Source: Gemmatimonadota bacterium
Lineage (GTDB): Bacteria > Gemmatimonadota > Gemmatimonadetes > Palauibacterales > Palauibacteraceae
Direction: 5' to 3'
Assembly: GCA_013042495.1 (NCBI GenBank)
Contig: JABDQB010000114.1
Location: 1-6,772, forward strand
Length of the DNA: 6,772 nt
How positions within the stretch are numbered: the first letter of the stretch is position 1; each line of letters begins with the position of its first letter. The notes under the pieces were generated by a model, which saw only the letters and a program-made list of their open reading frames with translations, was not told where the DNA came from and ran no database searches. Shown here in pieces: positions 1 through 6,692 of this stretch. The position numbers and the translations under genes were made by a program.

Positions 1-1
1 G

Positions 2-976
2 GTCATGACCGAGACGGAGCTGCGGGCCAGCGAGAACCACGAAGCCGGCACGAGCGCGTTATACGTGGCGGACGCGGGCCTGCAGCAGTACCTGGGGACG
101 AAGCTACATGCCACGAGCACAGATACCTTCACGTACCCGGTCGGGTCGGCCATCGTACAGGGTGAGAAGATCCTGGACCTGCCCGAAGAGAGGGTACTCT
201 ACCGGGTGCGGTCCGTGTCCACGTATACCCCGCCGGAGGGCGGAACCGCTTCCCGTACGATTTCCCGGCTCGCCATCTACAACGAAGGCTCCATCGTCGC
301 CAAGGGTGCGTTTGCGGCGGGCAAGGGGCTTCTGAAGACGGGGAATGCGGGAGAGCTTTCGGGGGAGGACGAAGCCTCGGGAGGGAACCCGAATTGTCCG
401 AACTCCCCGAAGCCCGACGTGGCCGGCGTGGCGGTGCCGCCCTCAGGCTACGTGCAGTCTGGGGGCGCTCTGGTGCCGGAAGGCGACCCCCCCGTCCTCG
501 AGGCGGCGTCCTCGCTCGACCTGCTCGAGTCTACGGGAGTGCCGTGGGACGCGATCGTCAACGAAGGTCTCCTGGTTCCGGATTACGAGATCCCTGCCGA
601 CAGCTGGCCCAACTTCGCCTCGCTGCCCGCCGATGAGTGGCCCGTGGTCTACGTCACCGGCAACGCCACCGTGGGACCGGGTGAAAGTGGCCGCGGCGTG
701 CTGATCGTGGAGGACAACGTGGACATGAACGGGTCGTTCGACTGGGATGGCGTCGTGCTCGTGGGCGGCTACCTGACCAGCAACGGGTTCCAGACGGTGG
801 CGGGAACGACGATCACCGGTCTCAACGAGCTCTTGGGTGAGACGGTACCGGCCTCCGACCTCGGCAACGGTAACAAGGAGTTCCTGTACGACTCGTGCAA
901 GATGAAGATGGCGATGAAGTCGGCCTTCGGCGGGCTTTCAGAGGTGCCCGGCAGTTGGGCCGAGCGCTGGCAGTAG
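2..976 (+). CDS. PilX-like type IV pilus assembly protein, 5' partial
   Basis: Probable PilX-family minor pilin or pilus-assembly protein. The frame is open to the left edge, so the true start, membrane helix and leader lie outside the window. The Met at 5 is probably internal. The first visible residues (TETELRASENHEAGTSALYV, then ADAGLQQYL) match the end of the PilX N-terminal domain, where a Thr/Glu-rich turn is followed by an Ala-rich helix ending in AEAGL or ADAGL. Counting from that Met, the middle (about 80-210) is Pro/Gly-rich. Residues 216-275 form a run of short beta repeats (VYVTGN, RGVLIVEDNV, GVVLVGGYL, TTITGLN), as in beta-solenoid C-terminal domains of PilX-like proteins. There are only two cysteines, C131 and C298, so a disulfide is possible in an exported domain. 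It is convergent with the minor-pilin operon at 1274-3012. The PilX assignment is from pattern only; it could be called a hypothetical protein. Confidence 0.8.
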   Translation, partial: VMTETELRASENHEAGTSALYVADAGLQQYLGTKLHATSTDTFTYPVGSAIVQGEKILDLPEERVLYRVRSVSTYTPPEGGTASRTISRLAIYNEGSIVAKGAFAAGKGLLKTGNAGELSGEDEASGGNPNCPNSPKPDVAGVAVPPSGYVQSGGALVPEGDPPVLEAASSLDLLESTGVPWDAIVNEGLLVPDYEIPADSWPNFASLPADEWPVVYVTGNATVGPGESGRGVLIVEDNVDMNGSFDWDGVVLVGGYLTSNGFQTVAGTTITGLNELLGETVPASDLGNGNKEFLYDSCKMKMAMKSAFGGLSEVPGSWAERWQ

Positions 977-1008
977 GAATTCCGCACCAATAGGCCGTCT
1001 TCCCGAGC

Positions 1009-1044
1009 GGACGGCGTCCGGGCAGGTCTGCCTGGACGCCGTCC
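1009..1044 (+). terminator. Long GC-rich hairpin, probable terminator after the PilX-like gene
   Basis: Bases 1009-1024 pair with 1029-1044 to give a 16-bp stem with a single G-U pair (1020/1033) and no mismatch, around the tetraloop GGTC at 1025-1028. It begins 33 bases after the stop at 976. The following bases are TTGGTT and then a C run, so the U tract is poor. On the opposite strand the flank is not T-rich either, which favours the + strand reading. It may also act as an RNA 3'-end stabiliser, or block the convergent transcript. A shorter competing stem (994-999 with 1010-1015) is possible. Confidence 0.65.
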
Positions 1045-1273
1045 TTGGTTCCCCCCCAGACCAAACTCCGTCTTCGGTGCGCGTGTCCGGTAGCCTGTCC
1101 TACGCCATGGCTGGCGGGCCGGCTATGTCCGACCCAAGCTCTGCAACTGGAGAAAGGTACCCCTGGAAGGCGGATGACGTTGTTCCTGGTGAGGCAGGGG
1201 TCGAGTTGCGCGAGAATGTTGCTGCGCAGCGTCGTGATTCGGGGGTCCGGGGGTTCGGCGGGGCTTCCGCTCG
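1045..1273. other. Convergent intergenic gap with no supported gene
   Basis: This is the gap between the hairpin and the stop of the PilW-like gene. Short open frames exist on both strands, but they have no recognisable domain, and most of them run into the PilW-like gene in another frame. I see no clear intrinsic terminator for the leftward operon. The only symmetric element is a small GC palindrome (GCTGCGCAGC) near 1221-1232. Confidence 0.5.
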
Positions 1274-2107
1274 TCAGTTGCGGAATGGAATGTCGAACTG
1301 CAGATCCCGCTCCACCGTGTAACGGTTGGCACCGTCCCCGACGGCGGTGACGATCAGCCGAATCGCCACTACCTCATCGAACTGGGATGCGGGTACGCTG
1401 TTCCGGACGCTTCCGTCATCCATCACGTACCGAAATCTCGCATCGTTCTCGAAGGGTCCCACCAGCTCCTGGGCTCCACGCCACAGCGCCGTTCGCGACG
1501 TGAAGAACGTGGATGGAGCGAAGTGGTAGGAAAGACGGCTGTAGAACCTCACCATCGATCCCATGTTGGGCACTCCGGAGGCGAAGTCGCCGGTCCATCC
1601 CGAGAGCTCGGCGTACGTGTCGTCGGGATTGGTCCCTGGCCCTCCATTCGCGACACAGGTGGCCTTGGGGCCGGACCCCGTGGAGACCGTGGTGGGCAGA
1701 AAGCCATCCGCGTACTCGAAGTCTTCGACCCACGGGTCCGTGTAGGCGGTTCCGACAAGTCCTCCGTCCAATCCCCAGGCGGCCACGGTGTCGTAGACCA
1801 TGAGGACCGCCGCGTCAGCCGCCGTCGAATCACACACGATGGCGCGCATGATGTCGAATCGAACGGCCACGGAATCGGATTCGGCGGCGAGAAGATCCTC
1901 GGCCGACGCCATGCGCAGCTCGGATGAAACGATGTCGAACGTCGCGCGGTTGGTCTGCTCCGCCCAGAGCTGGTCATCCGTACGCTCGTAGAAGCGGCTC
2001 TGCCCCAACATCAGCGACAGCAGGGCGGATGCCAGAACGCCACTGATCAGCATGGCGACCAGTGCTTCGACCAGCGTGAACCCGTTCTGCGACTTGATTC
2101 GATTCAC
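1274..2107 (-). CDS. PilW-like minor pilin (prepilin-type N-terminal domain)
   Basis: Minor pilin of the PilW/PulJ kind, expected in the inner membrane and then in the tip or priming complex of a type IV pilus. The 277-residue product starts with a 9-residue leader, MNRIKSQNG, cut before FTLVEALVAM by prepilin peptidase. Glu14 is then the conserved mature Glu5, and a hydrophobic helix follows to about residue 34. The C-terminal domain has two cysteines, C92 and C151, a plausible disulfide pair. It ends in a beta-rich stretch and FDIPFRN; a C-terminal RN ending is familiar from PilW proteins. The start is GTG. It is supported by AGGAG nine bases upstream and by the short leader, and that Shine-Dalgarno sits directly behind the stop of the PilV-like gene. 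It is the last gene of the three-pilin operon. PilW versus another large pseudopilin (GspJ) is inferred from size and position. Confidence 0.9.
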   Translation of the reverse strand: MNRIKSQNGFTLVEALVAMLISGVLASALLSLMLGQSRFYERTDDQLWAEQTNRATFDIVSSELRMASAEDLLAAESDSVAVRFDIMRAIVCDSTAADAAVLMVYDTVAAWGLDGGLVGTAYTDPWVEDFEYADGFLPTTVSTGSGPKATCVANGGPGTNPDDTYAELSGWTGDFASGVPNMGSMVRFYSRLSYHFAPSTFFTSRTALWRGAQELVGPFENDARFRYVMDDGSVRNSVPASQFDEVVAIRLIVTAVGDGANRYTVERDLQFDIPFRN

Positions 2108-2123
2108 TCCCCAGTTCTCCTCA

Positions 2124-2537
2124 TCATGGACCAGGTGGCGGATCCGGCAGCGGCAGCGGCTTGTACAGCCGAGTCCTGTAGATGACCGTGTCGGCTTCTC
2201 CGACTCCGGCGACGACGATCGTGACCTGTCGCACGCGCTTGGTTACGCTCGAGACTGCGACCTTTACGGGGATTTCGTGCCCGGCCACGCTCACTGTATC
2301 GACACCGCTGGCCGCGCCCCACCACCCGTCGTTCTCGATTCCCTCGAGCACGATCTGGGCGGCCGACGCCTGCTGTGAGCGCCAGTTGGCGATCAGCGCC
2401 TGGTCAGCCGATGCGAGACTGAGCCCGCTCACGGCCACCAGACCGATCACGAGGATCGTGATTGCGATCAACGTTTCGACAAGTCCGAAACCGCTTTCGT
2501 CGCTCAGACGGTCCTTCATCCGCGCGGGAATCGTCAT
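2124..2537 (-). CDS. PilV-like minor pilin (prepilin-type N-terminal domain)
   Basis: Minor pilin resembling PilV/GspI, 137 residues, a normal size for the family. The leader is 16 residues, then SG|FGLVETLIAITILVIG, with cleavage after Gly16 and Glu21 as mature Glu5. The signature Gly-Leu-Val-Glu-Thr-Leu-Ile-Ala is typical of PilV proteins. The hydrophobic helix runs to about residue 42. There are no cysteines, and the tail is Pro-rich (PLPDPPPGP). The ATG at 2537 is preferred over Met7 because GAGG lies eight bases upstream and overlaps the stop of the preceding GspH-like gene; Met7 has no ribosome-binding site. Its own stop abuts the Shine-Dalgarno of the PilW-like gene, so all three pilins are probably translated together. 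It probably joins the minor-pilin complex that starts pilus assembly. Confidence 0.9.
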   Translation of the reverse strand: MTIPARMKDRLSDESGFGLVETLIAITILVIGLVAVSGLSLASADQALIANWRSQQASAAQIVLEGIENDGWWGAASGVDTVSVAGHEIPVKVAVSSVTKRVRQVTIVVAGVGEADTVIYRTRLYKPLPLPDPPPGP

Positions 2538-2547
2538 CGTTCGGACC

Positions 2548-3012
2548 TCAATTGTTGATGACCCGGTGGCGTCCGAGTCCGTTGACGATCACTCGCTTGG
2601 AGCCGGAATCCGTTCCGATGTCGATGATGCCGAAGGCTGAGACCAGCATTCCCCGGGAGTTGAAGGTCAGAGAGTCGCCGGTATTGACGATGTCCAACGA
2701 GCCGAGTCGGATATCGGACTCCGCATCGAACCACCGCGTCTTAAGCACGTTGCCCGCTGCATCCCGGATCTCGTACCTCTGGTTCGATTCGTCGGCGACC
2801 AGCGAGACGTTGGCACGATTTCGAATCGCGTACGTCCGGGTCATCGCGGCATCCGCGGCCACTACCTGTGCGGCCCGGTTCAGGATCGTGCGCTCCCTGA
2901 AGTTCCGGAATGAAGTGTTGGCTATAAGCCCCACGACGCTCATGATCGTGAGTCCGATCAACAGCTCGACGAGCGTGAAGCCTCTCTGATTACCTGTGCG
3001 AATCCGGTTCAT
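2548..3012 (-). CDS. GspH/FimT-like minor pilin (prepilin-type N-terminal domain)
   Basis: First gene of the leftward pilin operon, a 154-residue pseudopilin of the GspH/FimT type. The leader MNRIRTGNQRG is cut before FTLVELLIGLTIM; Glu16 is mature Glu5, and the hydrophobic helix runs to about residue 32. The rest fits a GspH domain: an Arg-rich helix, then beta strands with SLTFNSRGML and a closing RVIVNGLGRHRVINN. There are no cysteines. I chose ATG 3012 because it gives an 11-residue leader starting MNRI, like the PilW-like gene. The frame is open to an ATG at 3090, but the 26 extra residues would make an unusually long hydrophilic leader. Neither start has a strong Shine-Dalgarno; upstream of 3012 only a weak CGGA is seen. 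Expected role: core minor pilin in priming pilus assembly, possibly DNA binding as reported for FimT in some species, which is not shown here. Confidence 0.9.
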   Translation of the reverse strand: MNRIRTGNQRGFTLVELLIGLTIMSVVGLIANTSFRNFRERTILNRAAQVVAADAAMTRTYAIRNRANVSLVADESNQRYEIRDAAGNVLKTRWFDAESDIRLGSLDIVNTGDSLTFNSRGMLVSAFGIIDIGTDSGSKRVIVNGLGRHRVINN

Positions 3013-3044
3013 GCGATCCGTCGGCTGCGATTGGTGATTCGTCG

Positions 3045-3058
3045 GGTGCCAGGGCACC
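3045..3058. promoter_or_regulatory. Short perfect dyad upstream of the GspH-like start
   Basis: GGTGCC-AG-GGCACC is a perfect 6-bp inverted repeat with a 2-base spacer, 33-46 bases upstream of the chosen pilin start. It could be an operator or a small leader hairpin. A dyad this short also arises easily by chance in GC-rich DNA. Confidence 0.25.
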
Positions 3059-3254
3059 TCATGCGTACGCACGGTGGAAGCGCAATTCATGGACCAGTCG
3101 CCGTTTTGTGCCCTCAGGCGTTGCAGGACGGCGGAACAGGCCGGTGAATGCTGAGTGTAATACCTCGTAACTAACTGTTATGCAGATACTTGTGTCTTGG
3201 CGACGCCCGAGGGTTTCCATGTACCCGAATGTAACCCGAAGATCCATGCGCCTG

Positions 3255-3276
3255 GGGCAAGGTCCGGGCAAGGTGG
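3255..3276 (+). repeat. Two tandem 11-bp units upstream of the haem-protein gene
   Basis: GGGCAAGGT occurs at 3255-3263 and again at 3266-3274, an 11-base period close to one helical turn (units GGGCAAGGTCC and GGGCAAGGTGG). It lies 67-88 bases before the ATG at 3343, a sensible place for an activator or repressor site. Function is inference only. Confidence 0.35.
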
Positions 3277-3342
3277 CACTTTTCCGCAGGGTGCAAGATC
3301 TTCATGGAGATTTCGGTAACCTCTTCACTGGGAGGCCGGCAT

Positions 3343-3948
3343 ATGAACCGATTCGTGAAAAGGGTGCCCGCGTTTCTCCTGGTCGCGACCGGCGTGGCCT
3401 GCGAGGCCGGTGGCCAGAAGGAAGTCAGCCCGGACGTCCAGGCCGCCGCGCTTGAGGTGGGCGGCTCGGCCTCGCGGGCGCTGATGGGAACGCTGGTCGC
3501 TCAGCTCACGGGAGCGATGCAGCACGGCGGACCCGTGAATGCGGTCGATTTCTGTTCGACCAGCGCCATCGGTTTAACGTCAGGCGTCGCACGGCAGCAG
3601 GGCCTGGACCTGAAACGTACCAGCATGAAGGTCCGGAACCCGGCCAACGCTCCGGACGAAGACGAGACCGCAGCGCTTCGCTATTTCGAGTCGGCCATCG
3701 CCGAAACCGGGGAGTTGCCGAGCCCCTGGGTGCAGCGGGCGGGACGCGACGAATACCGGTACTACCAGCCTCTGACGATCGCGCCGCCATGCCTCAGCTG
3801 CCACGGCGCTTCGGGAGAGATCGACCCCGCCGTCCAGGCGATCCTGGACGAGCGGTACCCGGGCGACCTCGCCACCGATTATGCGGTGGGCGACTTCCGG
3901 GGCGTGATACGCGTGTCCATCCCGGCCGAAAGGCTGGAGGAGAGGTGA
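3343..3948 (+). CDS. Tll0287-like (DUF3365) exported c-type monohaem protein
   Basis: A 201-residue exported protein with a DUF3365/Tll0287-like domain, seen as sensor input modules or stand-alone periplasmic haem proteins. Residues 1-20 are a signal sequence (MNRFVKRVPAFLLVATGVAC). Cys20 could be lipidated, but the residues before it (Gly-Val-Ala) make a poor lipobox. The family pattern is clear: a helical start with ALMGTLVAQL (46-55), GGPVNAVDFC (62-71), RTSMKVRNPANAPDE (92-106), then CLSCH at 150-154 (bases 3790-3804) for covalent haem, and GDFRGVIRVSIP near the end. Cys71 is at the conserved Cys position that, as I recall for cyanobacterial Tll0287, is the second axial haem ligand. The start is fixed by GGAGG seven bases before ATG 3343; an in-frame ATG at 3304 would spoil the signal peptide. 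It is the first gene of an operon with the aminotransferase, nine bases away. The role is probably redox or gas sensing or electron transfer; the partner is unknown. Confidence 0.88.
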   Translation: MNRFVKRVPAFLLVATGVACEAGGQKEVSPDVQAAALEVGGSASRALMGTLVAQLTGAMQHGGPVNAVDFCSTSAIGLTSGVARQQGLDLKRTSMKVRNPANAPDEDETAALRYFESAIAETGELPSPWVQRAGRDEYRYYQPLTIAPPCLSCHGASGEIDPAVQAILDERYPGDLATDYAVGDFRGVIRVSIPAERLEER

Positions 3949-3957
3949 GGCTGAAGC

Positions 3958-5145
3958 ATGCATAGACCCGAAGTCGGAGCCCTGAACCCTCCGGGTCGGA
4001 TCCTGATGGGACCGGGACCGAGCGATGTTCATCCGCGAGTCCTGCGAGCCATGAGCACTCCGCTCATCGGACATCTCGATCCAGCGTTCATCGAGATCAT
4101 GCAGGAAGTGCAGGCACTGCTCCGATACACGTTTCAGACCGACAACCGATGGACGATCCCGGTGAGCGGGACGGGCTCGGCAGCCATGGAAGCCGCGTTC
4201 GCCAACATGGTCGAGCCGGGCGACGTGGTCCTCGTGCCGACCAACGGGTATTTCGGCGCCCGTATGGACAGCATGGCTCGCCGCGCCGGCGGCGAAGTAG
4301 TGCACGTGCACGCCCCGTGGGGCTATCCGCTGGACCCGGAGGATGTGCGTTCGGCATTCCAGGAGCACCGGCCCCGCGTCTTCGGATTCGTGCACGCGGA
4401 GACGAGTACCGGCGCCCTGCAACCGGACGTGGCCGAGCTCACGGCGATAGCGCACGAGCACGACGCGTTCGTGATTGCCGATACCGTGACCTCGCTCGGC
4501 GGCGTCGAGCTTCGGGTCGACGACTGGGACATCGACGTCGCCTACTCGGGCGGCCAGAAGTGCCTGTCCTGTCCGCCGGGAGCCAGTCCGCTCACGCTGA
4601 ACGATCGGGCATTCGACAAGGTCCGCGGCCGCAGCGAGATGGTACGCAGCTGGTACCTCGACGTCGGCCTCCTCGAGAGCTACTGGGGGGACGATCGCTC
4701 CTACCACCACACGGCGCCGATCACGGCCATCTACGGCCTGCGTGAGGCGCTGCGACTGGTCGCCGAGGAGGGCCTCGAGGAGCGTTGGGCCCGGCACCTC
4801 CATATCGCCGGGGCGCTCAAGGCAGGGGTGGAAGCCATGGGCCTCCGGATGAACCCGGAGGACGCTTTCTGGCTCCCCAGCCTGAACGCGGTGCGGATCC
4901 CCGAAGGCGTGAACGGAAAGGCCCTGTGCCGGCACATCCTCGTCACCCATGGAATCGAAATCGCCGGGGGACTCGGCGACCTGGCTGGCAAGATCATCCG
5001 TATCGGCTGCATGGGACACTCGGCGCAGCCCCGCAACGTGCTGAACCTGCTGCCAGCCCTGGCAGACGGTCTCGCACGGCAGGGAATCGAGCTGGACGCG
5101 GCGGCCGGACTCGCAGCGGCGGCCGAAGCGCTGGAAGAGAAGTGA
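3958..5145 (+). CDS. PLP-dependent class V aminotransferase, alanine/serine-glyoxylate type
   Basis: A 395-residue cytoplasmic fold-type I PLP enzyme, full length for the alanine-glyoxylate/serine-glyoxylate aminotransferase group. It opens with the typical PPGRILMGPGPSDVHPRVL and GHLDPAF. SGTGS at 70-74 binds the PLP phosphate, Asp175 in ADTVTSLGG contacts the pyridine nitrogen, and Lys201 in SGGQKCLSCPPG is the Schiff-base lysine (codon 4558-4560). SYHHTAP at 248-254 follows, and Arg348 in IIRIGCMGH is the expected substrate-carboxylate arginine. The likely reaction moves an amino group from alanine or serine to glyoxylate, giving glycine and pyruvate or hydroxypyruvate. Ureidoglycine-glyoxylate (PucG-like) or another amino-donor specificity cannot be excluded, and no purine or serine-cycle genes are nearby. 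The start is ATG 3958 with GAGG seven bases upstream, overlapping the stop of the haem-protein gene. Its stop overlaps the start of the glycosyltransferase. Confidence 0.93.
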   Translation: MHRPEVGALNPPGRILMGPGPSDVHPRVLRAMSTPLIGHLDPAFIEIMQEVQALLRYTFQTDNRWTIPVSGTGSAAMEAAFANMVEPGDVVLVPTNGYFGARMDSMARRAGGEVVHVHAPWGYPLDPEDVRSAFQEHRPRVFGFVHAETSTGALQPDVAELTAIAHEHDAFVIADTVTSLGGVELRVDDWDIDVAYSGGQKCLSCPPGASPLTLNDRAFDKVRGRSEMVRSWYLDVGLLESYWGDDRSYHHTAPITAIYGLREALRLVAEEGLEERWARHLHIAGALKAGVEAMGLRMNPEDAFWLPSLNAVRIPEGVNGKALCRHILVTHGIEIAGGLGDLAGKIIRIGCMGHSAQPRNVLNLLPALADGLARQGIELDAAAGLAAAAEALEEK

Positions 5146-6692
5146 CACGGGCGGAAGACATCCGGTTCTGGCGTCTCGCCCTCGGCGTGGTCCTGGCAGC
5201 CGTCGTCGTTCGGCTGATCATGGCCGGTCTGGTCCCGCTTCTCCCGGACGAGACGTACTACTGGGAGTGGTCGCGCCGGCCGGCGCCGTCGTACTTCGAT
5301 CACCCCCCGGCTATCGCGGCGGTCATCGCGTTCGGCACGACGCTGTTCGGCGAAACGCGCGTCGGCGTGCGCTTCGGGTCCATCCTCCTGAGTCTCCTCG
5401 GCTCGATCGCGGCGGTCTCGATCGCGAACCGGCTTGCCGGCGGAAGGGCCGCGTTGATCACCGCGCTCGCCCTGGCCGTGATGCCGATGGCCGCTGCCGG
5501 ACTGCTTCTCGCGACACCGGACGCTCCCCTGCTGGCCGCTTTTGCCGTCGGGACCTGGACGCTGATCCGGGCCGTAGAGAAGGAACCGCGCAGCATGCCC
5601 GAGATCGCCTGGTGGTGTGCCGCCGGCTTGGCCCTCGGAGCGGCGCTGCTGTCCAAGTACACGGCCATATTGCTGCCAGCCGGGGTCGCACTCGGCTTCG
5701 GCCTCGACCCGCGTCTTCGCCGCCGTCTCCTGACTCCCGGACCCTGGATCGGGGTCGGGCTTGGCCTGGCTGCGTTCTCACCGGTGATCATGTGGAACGC
5801 CCAGCTCGGCTGGCCGTCGTTCGCGTTTCAACTGGACCACGGACTCGGCGGTAGTGGATCGGACGCCGGGCTGATCGGCCAGGGACTGGGGGCCGCGAAT
5901 CGGCTGCTCGAGTACCTGGGGGGCCAGATGGGCCTCGTCTCCCCGATCCTGTTCGTTCTGATGGGCATCGCCACCATCGCAGCGGTCCGCATCGGCATGC
6001 GGGGCGAGGGCGATTCACGGCGCACCGTCCTCGCGGGGATCGCGGTCGTCGTGTTCGCCACGTTTGCTCTCAGCGCGCTCCGGAGGCGGGTCGAGCCCAA
6101 CTGGGCAGCGCCGGCCTACGTTGCCGGGGTCGTCCTCCTTGGCACGGTGGCCTGGCGGGATCGCGGGCGCCGGTGGCTCCAGTGGGGGCTGGGGCTGGGC
6201 GCGGGGCTGGTGGCCGTGGTCTACGTCCAGGCTCTCATTCCCGCGCTCCCCATCGACGCGCGACGCGACCCGATCGCTCAGGGGCACGGGTGGGAATGGC
6301 TCGCGCAAGTGACCGGCGAGGCTCGTACGCAGATGTCCGCCGCTGGCTGTCCCGCGGTCTACGTAGCCACGAACCGATACCAGGAGGCGTCGGAACTGGC
6401 CTTCCACTTGCCGGACCAACCGGCGGTGACCTCCCTCAACATCCGGCGGCGCTCCAACCAGTACGACCTCTGGCCCGGCTTCGAGGACATGGCAGGTATC
6501 GGCGATTGCCTTCTTTTCGTGGACATCGACGACGGATGGGCCCGCCAAATCGTGGCAGACCTCGGTGGCAGGTTCGAGTCGACGATCGAGATTGGGCCCG
6601 CGCAGCGAAAGCGGGGGGTCGGCGTGACGGCCGACTACCGGCTGTGGGCGCTCAAGGGCTGGACGGGCGACGTTTTCACCGCCAGCCCCTGA
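5142..6692 (+). CDS. GT39/ArnT-like polytopic membrane glycosyltransferase
   Basis: A 516-residue inner-membrane GT-C transferase of the GT39 (PMT_2/ArnT-like) group, which moves a sugar from a polyprenyl-phosphate donor to protein or lipid outside the cytoplasmic membrane. A first membrane helix (about 11-29) leads into PLLPDETYYWEWS, where Asp36-Glu37 is the expected catalytic acidic pair, then YFDHPPAIA (51-59). TPDAPLLAAF at 125-134 is the second typical loop motif, SKYTAILLPAG at 171-181 the next, and VEPNWAAPAY at 317-326 another family signature. About 11-12 hydrophobic segments run to residue 366. A soluble C-terminal part (about 370-516) contains FHLPDQPAV and NQYDLWPGF, common in bacterial family members. 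The start is GTG 5142, overlapping the aminotransferase stop as GTGA, with GGAAG just upstream. The frame stays open back to 4785, but that stretch is antigenically implausible Arg/Gly-rich shadow of the aminotransferase. Donor and acceptor cannot be read from sequence. Confidence 0.92.
   Translation: MTRAEDIRFWRLALGVVLAAVVVRLIMAGLVPLLPDETYYWEWSRRPAPSYFDHPPAIAAVIAFGTTLFGETRVGVRFGSILLSLLGSIAAVSIANRLAGGRAALITALALAVMPMAAAGLLLATPDAPLLAAFAVGTWTLIRAVEKEPRSMPEIAWWCAAGLALGAALLSKYTAILLPAGVALGFGLDPRLRRRLLTPGPWIGVGLGLAAFSPVIMWNAQLGWPSFAFQLDHGLGGSGSDAGLIGQGLGAANRLLEYLGGQMGLVSPILFVLMGIATIAAVRIGMRGEGDSRRTVLAGIAVVVFATFALSALRRRVEPNWAAPAYVAGVVLLGTVAWRDRGRRWLQWGLGLGAGLVAVVYVQALIPALPIDARRDPIAQGHGWEWLAQVTGEARTQMSAAGCPAVYVATNRYQEASELAFHLPDQPAVTSLNIRRRSNQYDLWPGFEDMAGIGDCLLFVDIDDGWARQIVADLGGRFESTIEIGPAQRKRGVGVTADYRLWALKGWTGDVFTASP

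Larger units (their letters stand above)
3013..3342. promoter_or_regulatory. Divergent intergenic region between pilin operon and haem-protein operon
   Basis: This 330-base gap must carry the promoters for both directions. Around 3150-3240 the composition is clearly richer in A and T than the flanking genes, with TAAC/GTTA motifs, including the 9-base palindrome TAACTGTTA at 3172-3180. Loose -10-like hexamers occur (TACACT and TATTAC on the - strand, GATACT at 3185-3190 on the + strand), but none has a good -35 partner at 16-18 bases, so I call no individual promoter. A 70-codon leftward frame at 3059-3271 lies here and does not look like a gene. Confidence 0.5.

Noticed and set aside
1077..1322. 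An 81-codon + strand frame in the convergent gap
   Set aside because: Its 3' part is antisense to the PilW-like gene, and the product shows no recognisable family or clear ribosome-binding site.
3035..3051. A sigma-54-like -24 element (TGGCAC, - strand) before the pilin operon
   Set aside because: Only the -24 half is present; no GC is found at the -12 position.
3059..3271. A 70-codon leftward frame in the divergent intergenic region
   Set aside because: No domain, no ribosome-binding site I can see, and irregular composition that reads like non-coding sequence. It would also occupy the region needed for promoters.
3274..3289. A sigma-54-like site on the + strand (TGGCAC followed by CGCA)
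   Set aside because: The GG and GC dinucleotides are one base closer than the strict sigma-54 spacing, and the -12 part lacks TTGC.
4785..5141. N-terminal extension of the glycosyltransferase frame
   Set aside because: The stretch is Arg/Gly/Pro-rich out-of-frame aminotransferase sequence. The membrane protein begins naturally at GTG 5142 with a nearby ribosome-binding site.
3580..5148. A 522-codon open frame on the - strand opposite the haem-protein and aminotransferase genes
   Set aside because: It lies fully antisense to two genes with clear family motifs. Long antisense frames are common in high-GC coding DNA, and its Arg/His/Val-rich product matches nothing I know.
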